This document shows, in pieces, positions 19,003 through 26,047 of a DNA stretch of 64,000 nt. The notes under the pieces were generated by a model that was not told where the DNA came from, made no database searches, and worked only from the letters and a program-made list of their open reading frames with translations. Made by a program: the position numbers and the translations under genes. This stretch comes from Gemmatimonas sp. (GTDB lineage: Bacteria; Gemmatimonadota; Gemmatimonadetes; Gemmatimonadales; Gemmatimonadaceae), in the NCBI GenBank assembly GCA_011390805.1, contig JAABRT010000008.1:1-64000 (forward strand), read 5' to 3'. Every line of letters begins with the position of its first letter. The first letter of the stretch is position 1.

Positions 19003-19751
19003 GCCGCTACTCCCTGAGCGCTGGCCCAGGCCGCATCGGCGGCGCGGACGCGTTCCACATACACATCGTGCAACGATCCACCACTGGCGAGCTCACTGGT
19101 GCGGCCATGCAGTAGTTCGCGCCCGCGATGCATCACAAACACGCGGTCGGCCACGCGCTCAACCAATGACATTTGATGCGCGCTCAGCAACACGGTGGTG
19201 CCCGCATCGCGCAGTTCGCGCACAATATCCAGAAAGGCCTCCTGATTGACCGGATCAAGACCGCTGAACGGCTCGTCGAGAATGGCCATGCGTGGTCCGT
19301 GCAACACGGCCGCCGCAAACTGCACCTTTTGCTGATTGCCTTTTGACAGCGCACCAAGCTTCTCATTGGCCCGATCAAGCAGCTGCAGTCGCTCAAGCCA
19401 TTCCTGGGCCCGGTTTACCGCCTGCGCAGCCGGTACGCCACGCAAGCGCGCGAAATAGGCCAACGTCTTGTGAATCGGCATGTCCTGATAGAGGCCGCGA
19501 TCCTCGGGCAAATACCCAATTGCCAACGGCGAGATGTGGGAGGTTGAGCCCTCCCACTCAATCGTCCCGGAATCCGGCTGCGTGATGCGAACCAGCATGC
19601 GCAGCAACGACGACTTGCCCGCTCCATTGGGCCCCAGCAGGGCCACAATCTCGCCGCGTGAGACTGTCAACGAGATGTCATCAACCGCCAGCACAGTCGC
19701 GTAGCGCTTGCGCACCCGCGTCACACTCAGAAATGTGTTGTCAGTGGTCAT
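18999..19751 (-). CDS. ABC transporter ATP-binding protein
   Basis: About 250 residues. Walker A is GPNGAGKSS, the signature region is LSKGNQQKVQFAAAV, and Walker B is MAILDEPFSGLD, with the His switch in SAHQM. It is of the NatA/CcmA type that pairs with ABC-2 permeases such as the one downstream. The ORF track begins at 19787. I prefer ATG 19751 because GGAG lies 6-7 bases before it and the sequence MTTDNTFLSV starts the domain. Confidence 0.92.
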   Translation of the reverse strand: MTTDNTFLSVTRVRKRYATVLAVDDISLTVSRGEIVALLGPNGAGKSSLLRMLVRITQPDSGTIEWEGSTSHISPLAIGYLPEDRGLYQDMPIHKTLAYFARLRGVPAAQAVNRAQEWLERLQLLDRANEKLGALSKGNQQKVQFAAAVLHGPRMAILDEPFSGLDPVNQEAFLDIVRELRDAGTTVLLSAHQMSLVERVADRVFVMHRGRELLHGRTSELASGGSLHDVYVERVRAADAAWASAQGVAA

Positions 19752-19816
19752 GGTCGCTCCAGATAGAGACCATGGCATTACGTGCACTCGATGGCAGGAG
19801 TTACAGCGCCGGAACA

Positions 19817-19858
19817 GCGCGTTTGACTGCGTTTTCGGTTGATGTCTGCGGTCTGCGG
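19817..19858. repeat. Left copy of inverted heptad-repeat element
   Basis: This 42-base stretch is the inverted counterpart of the element at 21323-21371 on the other side of the epimerase gene. Read on the minus strand it begins CCGCAGACCGCAGAC and ends in the shared 23-base core starting ACCGAAAACGCAGTC. The copies differ in length by exactly seven bases, and both can be cut into 7-mers. The surrounding gap (19752-19938) otherwise holds the ABC ATPase ribosome-binding site and a weak hairpin. Confidence 0.75.
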
Positions 19859-19874
19859 CTCACGGTGAAATCAG

Positions 19875-19894
19875 AAAGCCCGAGCCGCAGGCTT
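19875..19894 (-). terminator. Possible weak terminator of the epimerase gene
   Basis: On the minus strand AAGCCT and GGGCTT can pair around a 7-base loop, followed by TCTGATTTC. The stem is short and the T-tract poor, so this is only a candidate. Confidence 0.3.
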
Positions 19895-19938
19895 CGTCCT
19901 ACCAAAAACGCCGTCAATCGGCAGTAAAAACCGCCAAC

Positions 19939-21114
19939 CTAACCCGCCCGATTCTTCCACGCCGCCAGCACCGCCCGCTCCTTCTCGGCCGTAGCACCGG
20001 CACGAAGCGTCGCCTTGCGGTCAGCGTCGCGCGAGTGGTGGTACTCAAGTGTCGCGAGTGCTGTGTCAGCGAGCGAGCGGAAGGTGAGTCCCGCAGCCAC
20101 CTCGCGACTCAAATCAAACCGTGCAAAGCCCTCAAAGCCCGGGGTAGGGGGGCGCCACACGGGCATCTCGGCGTACGGACGGATTTGCTGTGTGGCGAGA
20201 AACTCACGCGGCACCCATGTCCACGAGAGCGGCGCTGTTGTCACACCGGCAATTCCGTACAGGAACTCCGCCATTGACCGGCCATTCTCCGGACCAATGC
20301 CCATGAACGTGCCGTACGTGCGGTCTTCACACAGACGCACCGCCCACTCGCACAGATCACGCACATCAATCACCTGTACCCGATCATTTTCCGGGTCACC
20401 GGGCGCAAGAATCTCCCCCCCCCGCTCAATGCGCACCGGCCAATAGGTAAAGCGATCCGTCTCGTCGCCGGGGCCGACAATCAGTCCCGGTCGCACGATC
20501 GTGGTGCGATCACCAAATGCCGCGCGCGCTTCGGCTTCGGCCAACGCCTTGGCCAAACCGTACGGATACGGCTGCCCCTCGCTCCAGTTGCGCGTATTCG
20601 TTTTGTTGAGCAGCGGTGCATCAACAGTGCCCGGTACCTTGCTCAAATCGGCAAAGACTGAACGCGTTGAAATGAACAGATACTGGTCCGCTGCGTCACG
20701 CAGCAGCGCGGCCGAGTCCTTCACCCACATGGGGGCGTCGGCACGTGACGCCGAGTTGTCAATCACCGCATCCCATTTGCGTCCCTTCAGCGCATCAAGC
20801 TGATTGGCCGCGCGGTCGCCGGTGAGCTCTTCAACACCGTCAAACATGCCGGGCGCCGAGCGCCCGCGATTGAAGATCGTGACCTCGTGTCCACGTGCAA
20901 CAGCGTAACGCACCTGATGCGGACCAATGAATCCAGTACCACCGAGAATGAGCAGCTTGATGCGGCGAGGAGCCGGTGCAACCGCTCGAACTTTCGCAGC
21001 GCGCGGAGCGAGTGTCGCGCCAAGCGCATGAGACACACCGGGTGCACCAGCACCAAGGGCCGCCGCTCCGCCAACCAGGCCGAGTTGCGTAAGAAAGTCG
21101 CGACGATTTGACAT
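19939..21114 (-). CDS. Tat-exported NAD-dependent epimerase/dehydratase-like protein
   Basis: About 391 residues. The N terminus NRRDFLTQLGLVGGAAALGAG is a twin-arginine signal (RRDFL). A Rossmann start LGGTGFIGPHQV, an active-site-like PYGLAKA (YxxxK) and a C-terminal domain of extended SDRs follow. It is similar in layout to isoflavone-reductase or nucleotide-sugar epimerase-type proteins that are exported in some bacteria. The ORF track extends to 21378, through the repeat region. ATG 21114 begins the Tat signal. It has its own promoter upstream and is framed by inverted repeats. Confidence 0.87.
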   Translation of the reverse strand: MSNRRDFLTQLGLVGGAAALGAGAPGVSHALGATLAPRAAKVRAVAPAPRRIKLLILGGTGFIGPHQVRYAVARGHEVTIFNRGRSAPGMFDGVEELTGDRAANQLDALKGRKWDAVIDNSASRADAPMWVKDSAALLRDAADQYLFISTRSVFADLSKVPGTVDAPLLNKTNTRNWSEGQPYPYGLAKALAEAEARAAFGDRTTIVRPGLIVGPGDETDRFTYWPVRIERGGEILAPGDPENDRVQVIDVRDLCEWAVRLCEDRTYGTFMGIGPENGRSMAEFLYGIAGVTTAPLSWTWVPREFLATQQIRPYAEMPVWRPPTPGFEGFARFDLSREVAAGLTFRSLADTALATLEYHHSRDADRKATLRAGATAEKERAVLAAWKNRAG

Positions 21115-21178
21115 GAAGGCGGCCGGGAAGGAGGGGAGTGCACAACCGAGCGGCCAACGCAGCAGCCGCCGATACAGC

Positions 21179-21207
21179 AATATCCGCCGCCAGAGAATCA
21201 CAGTCAA
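21179..21207 (-). promoter_or_regulatory. Promoter of the epimerase gene
   Basis: On the minus strand: TTGACT, a 17-base spacer, then GATATT. The expected start is near 21172, leaving a leader of about 58 bases before the ATG at 21114. It matches the -35 style of the susC, rplU and HU promoters in this window. Confidence 0.6.
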
Positions 21208-21322
21208 CACAGAGCAAGCGCACGAGGGCATTGACACCGAGAGGTAAGCGCATGTCAGAAGATCACCTGAGAGCGTATACCAAGAGCGCTGCCACACCGT
21301 CCCCAGGCCCTCAGCCCCCCCA

Positions 21323-21427
21323 CCGCAGACCGCAAACAGCAAACCCTCACCGAAAACGCAGTCAAACGCGCAGTTCAACCTCGAACCGTAAACAGAAAAC
21401 CCAAACCGAAAACGCGGTAAAACGCGC
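21323..21427. repeat. Right heptad-periodic repeat element
   Basis: From about 21323 to the A-tract at 21441 the sequence has a rough 7-base period (units such as ACCGCAG, ACCGCAA, ACAGAAA, ACCCAAA). A 23-base core starting ACCGAAAACGCAGTC (21349-21371) recurs at 21405-21427 with two substitutions, exactly 56 (8 x 7) bases later, and inverted at 19817-19839. Together with the promoter and the susD terminator this accounts for the 21115-21512 gap, in which I see no gene. Confidence 0.75.
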
Positions 21428-21440
21428 TGTTTCCAAACCC

Positions 21441-21480
21441 AAAAAAAAACGGGCCATCACCACTTTGGTGACAGCCCGTT
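21441..21480 (-). terminator. Rho-independent terminator of susC-susD
   Basis: On the minus strand ACGGGC/GCCCGT and TCACCA/TGGTGA form a 12-bp stem interrupted by a 2-base mismatch, with a 3-base loop, followed by nine T residues. It lies 33 bases after the susD stop. Confidence 0.9.
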
Positions 21481-21512
21481 CTCTTCACTTCAACAACAGT
21501 TGCTCCGTGCGA

Positions 21513-22760
21513 TTAACGATTCGGAATGTTCTCGTTGTTATCCGTCTCAGCAATCGGCAACGGCCAGCACACCTGATTACCGATCGGCGCGAAGGCCGCC
21601 TTGAAGTACGGCGCATTGGCTTCCGGCACGTTGAGCACGTTTTCCGGAATGCGGCGGAAGTCACCCATGCGCTTGGCTTCAAGGTAGAAGTCGCGCGCCT
21701 TCTGCTCCATCAACTCGGTGAGCACCGCGGAAGCCGACGTAGCGCCGGTGTAGGCCGGCTGTCCGTTCGCCGAACGGCGGGCCGCGATCAGCGCGAGCTG
21801 TGCAGCCGTACCCGTTGCTTCAGCTTCGATGTAGTCGGCTTCCACCTTGGATGCGAGACGAATTGGGCTGGAGAACGACGGATACTTGTCCTGAATGAAG
21901 AAGTCTCCGCTCGACGGATCCTGAGGATTCAGGTTGTGCTCAGACGGCGACTTGAACGGAATGCGCGGGTCGTCCACACGGTACGCCGGCGCGATGGAAA
22001 TCGATCCGCGATCGAGCGTAAACTGCCACATACGATTTCCCAGACGCGTGCGCTGAGCCGGGTCATCGAGGTAGTTCAAGCTGAACGTGAAGCCAGCGGG
22101 CACAGCCTGCGCGGCTGCGATTGCCTGCGCGCCGCGACCAGCCTGCAGCTGCGCACGGGCCAGACCAACGCGGGCAGCGTTGGCGAGCGACACGCCGGTC
22201 GCAGTGCCGTTGGCGGTACCGGTGCTCACCGCCTGCTGGAACGCCGCCACAGCGGAATCAAGCATCGCCGCCGTGTTGAGCGCCGGACCACCGCTCGAAA
22301 CACCTTCGCAAAAGCTTTCGGCCATCAACACAAAGCTGTACCCCTTGAACAACGCGGCACGGGCATAGTTGATGTTGCTCGTTGGCTCCGGCAACTCGAG
22401 ATCGAGTACGGTTGACGCCGAAGCCAGCGCCACACCCAAGGGTGCCCAAAGATCGTCGTTGTGTGAGCCGTTGGTATTGAGCACATCACGACGTCCAAAC
22501 TCGTTTCGGGTCGGGAACGTTTCGGCCACCAGCGCCTCGCCGACAAACCACGACTGGTACATGGCGAACCAGCCCAGTGTGACAGCAAAGTTCTGTTGTG
22601 CCGAGGCGGCAAGGGTGGGTGCGTCGTTCACCGGATCGATGGCCGACGCGTCAATGACGTTGGGATTTCTGACCGTGAGGAAATCCGCACAGCCGCCGAG
22701 ACTCAACCCCATAAGTGCGGTAACCGCACCCACACGGGTCGCGCGTTGAATATTTGTCAT
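21513..22760 (-). CDS. SusD/RagB-like outer-membrane lipoprotein
   Basis: About 415 residues with a lipoprotein signal (LMGLSLGGCADF, lipobox LGGC) and the helical SusD-like fold signature at the N terminus (VRNPNVID) and C terminus (EAKRMGDFRRIP). SusD-like lipoproteins cap the SusC channel and bind its substrate at the cell surface. The partner susC gene lies 14 bases upstream on the same strand. The substrate cannot be read from the sequence, and no glycan-degrading enzyme is adjacent. Confidence 0.88.
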   Translation of the reverse strand: MTNIQRATRVGAVTALMGLSLGGCADFLTVRNPNVIDASAIDPVNDAPTLAASAQQNFAVTLGWFAMYQSWFVGEALVAETFPTRNEFGRRDVLNTNGSHNDDLWAPLGVALASASTVLDLELPEPTSNINYARAALFKGYSFVLMAESFCEGVSSGGPALNTAAMLDSAVAAFQQAVSTGTANGTATGVSLANAARVGLARAQLQAGRGAQAIAAAQAVPAGFTFSLNYLDDPAQRTRLGNRMWQFTLDRGSISIAPAYRVDDPRIPFKSPSEHNLNPQDPSSGDFFIQDKYPSFSSPIRLASKVEADYIEAEATGTAAQLALIAARRSANGQPAYTGATSASAVLTELMEQKARDFYLEAKRMGDFRRIPENVLNVPEANAPYFKAAFAPIGNQVCWPLPIAETDNNENIPNR

Positions 22761-22774
22761 ATGTGAGAGTTCGC

Positions 22775-25700
22775 TCAGAAGGTGAAGTTGGTCTTGAGGA
22801 CGAAGCGGCGCGGATTCGGAAGCGTGAGGAAATCGGTGCGCGAGAAGTTGCCACCGGCGGCCGAAATCACTTCCGGGTCTGCACCCTCATAGTCCGTCCA
22901 CAGCGCGAGGTTCTGACCAGCGATTGTGAACGATGCGCCACTCAACACACCGATGCGCTGCGCCAACGAGCGCGGCAACGTGTAGGTGAGCGACACTTCA
23001 CGCAGGCGGATGAAGTCACCCGGCTGGATGTACGCTTCACGAGCGTTGTTCACGTTAGTAGTACCACCGCTCTCGGTCACAAAACCAGGCTGGCCGGGCG
23101 TGTCATTGCCATAGCGACGCAGGCGCTCGCGACGCGGCAGCTTGTTCACGTCAACACGGTTTTCACCGCGGATGAACTGCGTCTCGCGGAAGAAGTCAGT
23201 GTTGTTGAACACGCTGAAGTCGCTCTTCGCGTCAAGCAACGCAGTGAGGCGCAAGTTCTTGAACAGCGTGAACGAGTTGGAGAGGTTCCACTCAAGCGTC
23301 GGCATGATGTTGCCAACAACTTCAAGCGTATCAGCCACCGTCACAACGCCCGTTGTTTCATCGATTGAGCGCACAGGCTGCGTCACGAACGAGCCGAGCT
23401 GGAAGCCTTCGGTGAAGCGGTTGAGCGTGCCGAACGCGTTCACGCCGCCAAGGTCAATCAGCTCGTTGTTGAGCGTATTGCCGCCGGCCCGAAGCTCCCA
23501 ATCGAAGTTTTCGGTGCGCAGCATGTTGGCTGACACTGACACTTCAAAGCCGCTGTTCAGCACTTCGCCGATGTTGGCAAACGGGTCGCCCAGGAAGCCG
23601 AGTGACGGCGGGAGCGGACGCGAAAGCAACAGGTCGGTGGTGGTCTTGTTGAAGTACGTGACTTCAAGGCTGATTCGGTCATTCCACGCCGAGGCGTCAA
23701 AACCAAGTTCGTACTCCGTACCACGCTCGGCTCGGAGCGAGTCGTTACCCGGGTTGTTCGGGATGGCACCGGCTTCAGCCGTGCCGACGATGGCGAACGG
23801 TGCTGCGGAGAACGTCTGGAGCGAGGCTCCGGGGTTTGGCGCACGTCCGGTGGTTCCCCATGCCGCGCGCAAACGCAACTGGGTGAGGAAGCCGGTGAGC
23901 GGGGCAAAGAAGTCTTCTTCGGAGATCACCCATGACGCACCAACTTTCGGCAGGAAGAACGACGGAGCGCCTTCGCCGAATGAGGAGTTCTGGTCAACAC
24001 GGGCACCAAGCTGCAGGAAGCGGCGATCGCGGCTGCTGATCTGCAGTTCGCCCAGGTAGCCGAGAGCCTTGCTTTCGGAGAAACTCTGGCCGCCCGTACG
24101 GGTGGAGGCGTTGTTCACACTGCTGGCCGCGTTGGTCACGAAGCCGAAGCCGCTGGCCGACGTCACGTCCTGACGGGTGATGATGGACTGCAAACCACCG
24201 GAGAGGTTCACTCCCCACTGACCTTCATCGCCCAACGTCTTACGCACGTTACCGATGTAGTCAATCGTGAAGCGATCAAGACCAATGCGATCAACGTCAC
24301 GGTCGCCGGTGTTGTTGTTGCCGACGTACGCGCCCACAGAGTTGCGCGGGAAGAAGTTGTTGATTTCGTCGCGTGCGAGGTCAGCACCAATGTTCAAACG
24401 GTTGGTGAACCAGTCAAACGGCTGGTACTGCGTGAGCACATTCACCTGCGAGCGACGTGACTGCACCGAGGCTTCGATGGCCGAAATCGCTTCTACCTGA
24501 CGGGCAAAGCCAAACCAGCCGTCCGTGCCTGGGTTTCCATCATCGCGACGCGTGAGCGGATTGCCGAGGAAGTGACCACCCAGGAAACCGTAAATGTTGT
24601 TGTCGTTCTGCGGGAGATCCGACGTGGACTGCAGCACGTTCAAGCCGATATCGATCTTGACGCGTGGATCGGGAACGAAGTTCACGTTGGAACGGAAGCC
24701 GATGCGCTCAAACGCATTGTTCGGCAGCGTGCCTTCCGTCTTGTCGGACGTGGCGCTGAGGAAGTAGCCGTAGTTGGAACCACCACCACGACCCGTCCAG
24801 CCGATGTTGCGCTCGGTACCGGTGCTGAAGGCGTTGCCGCGAAGCAGCGGATTGTCCGAAATCAGCGTACCCACCGCCTGACCGCGGCACAGAGGATTCG
24901 TGCTGGTGGCCGCAACTGTGGACGCGGTGCACAACGCGAAGTTGGACGGAACGTCCCAGTTCTGATCGATCTGGGCCACGTCAACGCGCAACGTCTGCGA
25001 GAAGGAGTTGGAACCCAGCTTTCCTTTCTTCGTGATGATCTGGATAACACCAGCCGAAGCGTCGGCACCGTACAGCGTGGCGGCCGCCGGTCCCTTCACG
25101 ACTTCAATGGACTCGATGTCGTCAGGGTTGATGTCGTTCAGACGATCGGTGATCTGTCCGCCGGTGCCCGGGTTGAACTGCGACTCCGAGACGCGGATAC
25201 CGTCAATGAAGATGAGCGGCTGGTTGGACAACGAGATGGACGAGGCACCACGGATACGGATCTGACGCGACGCGCCGGCCGTTCCTGACGTCGCACTTAC
25301 CGAGACACCCGGCAAACGCGACTGCAGCACTTCGTTCACGTTGGACACCGGCGCCGTACGCGCCAGATCAGCCACGGGCAATGACGCCACAACGGCGGCC
25401 TGTGCACGACGCTGCGTATTTCCCGTTACACCCGTCACAACAACTTCAGCCAGCGTGGAGACGGTCGCGTCAAGCGCGAAGTTGCGCTCGATGCGCTGTC
25501 CGGCCGCAATCCGAATGGAATCTCCACGCGCCTTGTAGCCAATGCGCTGTACTGAAACCAGCGACAGACCCGGGCGGATGTTGACGATGCTGTATTCACC
25601 CGCGTCGTTCGTGATGCCAACCAGCGTGGTGCCGCCGATAAGGACCGTGGCGCCGCCGAGCGGAGCACCGGTTGCTGCATCCGTCACTTTGCCGGCGAGC

Positions 25701-25801
25701 GTTCCCGTTTGCTGTGCGTCCAAGGTGGTGGGTGACGCAGCAAGGGCGAACAAAGCTGCCGCGCCAAGCACGTGGAGACACGTTCGGAGTTCTCTGAACA
25801 T
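22775..25801 (-). CDS. SusC/RagA-type TonB-dependent outer-membrane transporter
   Basis: About 1008 residues. A signal peptide is followed by a carboxypeptidase-regulatory-like domain (GTLAGKVTDAATGAPLGGAT), a TonB plug (residues ~110-230, with GASSISLSNQPLIFIDGIRV) and a large beta-barrel ending RFVLKTNFTF with the C-terminal Phe typical of outer-membrane proteins. It imports a ligand too large for porins, with energy from TonB. The ORF track uses ATG 25834, but that codon lies in a terminator-like hairpin. ATG 25801 starts the signal sequence. Transcribed with susD. Confidence 0.95.
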   Translation of the reverse strand: MFRELRTCLHVLGAAALFALAASPTTLDAQQTGTLAGKVTDAATGAPLGGATVLIGGTTLVGITNDAGEYSIVNIRPGLSLVSVQRIGYKARGDSIRIAAGQRIERNFALDATVSTLAEVVVTGVTGNTQRRAQAAVVASLPVADLARTAPVSNVNEVLQSRLPGVSVSATSGTAGASRQIRIRGASSISLSNQPLIFIDGIRVSESQFNPGTGGQITDRLNDINPDDIESIEVVKGPAAATLYGADASAGVIQIITKKGKLGSNSFSQTLRVDVAQIDQNWDVPSNFALCTASTVAATSTNPLCRGQAVGTLISDNPLLRGNAFSTGTERNIGWTGRGGGSNYGYFLSATSDKTEGTLPNNAFERIGFRSNVNFVPDPRVKIDIGLNVLQSTSDLPQNDNNIYGFLGGHFLGNPLTRRDDGNPGTDGWFGFARQVEAISAIEASVQSRRSQVNVLTQYQPFDWFTNRLNIGADLARDEINNFFPRNSVGAYVGNNNTGDRDVDRIGLDRFTIDYIGNVRKTLGDEGQWGVNLSGGLQSIITRQDVTSASGFGFVTNAASSVNNASTRTGGQSFSESKALGYLGELQISSRDRRFLQLGARVDQNSSFGEGAPSFFLPKVGASWVISEEDFFAPLTGFLTQLRLRAAWGTTGRAPNPGASLQTFSAAPFAIVGTAEAGAIPNNPGNDSLRAERGTEYELGFDASAWNDRISLEVTYFNKTTTDLLLSRPLPPSLGFLGDPFANIGEVLNSGFEVSVSANMLRTENFDWELRAGGNTLNNELIDLGGVNAFGTLNRFTEGFQLGSFVTQPVRSIDETTGVVTVADTLEVVGNIMPTLEWNLSNSFTLFKNLRLTALLDAKSDFSVFNNTDFFRETQFIRGENRVDVNKLPRRERLRRYGNDTPGQPGFVTESGGTTNVNNAREAYIQPGDFIRLREVSLTYTLPRSLAQRIGVLSGASFTIAGQNLALWTDYEGADPEVISAAGGNFSRTDFLTLPNPRRFVLKTNFTF

Positions 25802-25825
25802 GAAACAGACCGTCCTGAAGGAAGG

Positions 25826-25874
25826 AAAAAACATTGGGGAGGCCCGTATGACGAGCCGTCACGGGTCATCCCCA
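25826..25874 (-). promoter_or_regulatory. Attenuator-like hairpin in the susC leader
   Basis: On the minus strand the leader folds as TGGGGA/TCCCCA outside, CCCGT/ACGGG and GACG/CGTC inside, with loop GCT, and is followed by ATGTTTTTTCC. This is a complete intrinsic-terminator shape located before the susC start codon and after its promoter, so it should stop part of the transcription unless disrupted. Confidence 0.6.
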
Positions 25875-25935
25875 GGGAGGGACTACAAGCCATTACACGG
25901 GACTAGCCGCGAATGACTCAGTACTGTGTGACGGA

Positions 25936-25964
25936 AGTATGTCGATGTGTCCCAAAACTGTCAA
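25936..25964 (-). promoter_or_regulatory. Promoter of susC-susD
   Basis: Minus strand: perfect TTGACA, 17-base spacer, CATACT. The predicted start near 25929 gives a leader of about 128 bases that contains the attenuator-like hairpin. Confidence 0.7.
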
Positions 25965-26012
25965 AGTGCAATCCGCTGCCTTGATTCCAACGGCCGCCCG
26001 GCAGCTCCGCAT

Positions 26013-26042
26013 TTCCCAGTGTCCGCCCGATTGGCATAGATT
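26013..26042 (+). promoter_or_regulatory. Promoter of the U32 gene, probably leaderless
   Basis: TTCCCA, an 18-base spacer and TAGATT. The -10 box ends only 5 bases before the ATG at 26048, so transcription would begin at or next to the start codon. No Shine-Dalgarno is present. Confidence 0.45.
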
Positions 26043-26047
26043 GTGCC

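Noticed and set aside
19800-21440. CRISPR array in the repeat region
   Set aside because: The units are 7 bases, degenerate and without unique spacers; no cas genes are nearby.
22754-23368. Plus-strand ORFs opposite susC, including long ones at 23142-24059 and 24572-25288
   Set aside because: Antisense shadows of a well-supported TonB transporter; composition follows the codon bias of the sense gene.
25802-25834. susC start at ATG 25834
   Set aside because: It lies at the base of the terminator-like hairpin; the signal peptide begins cleanly at ATG 25801.
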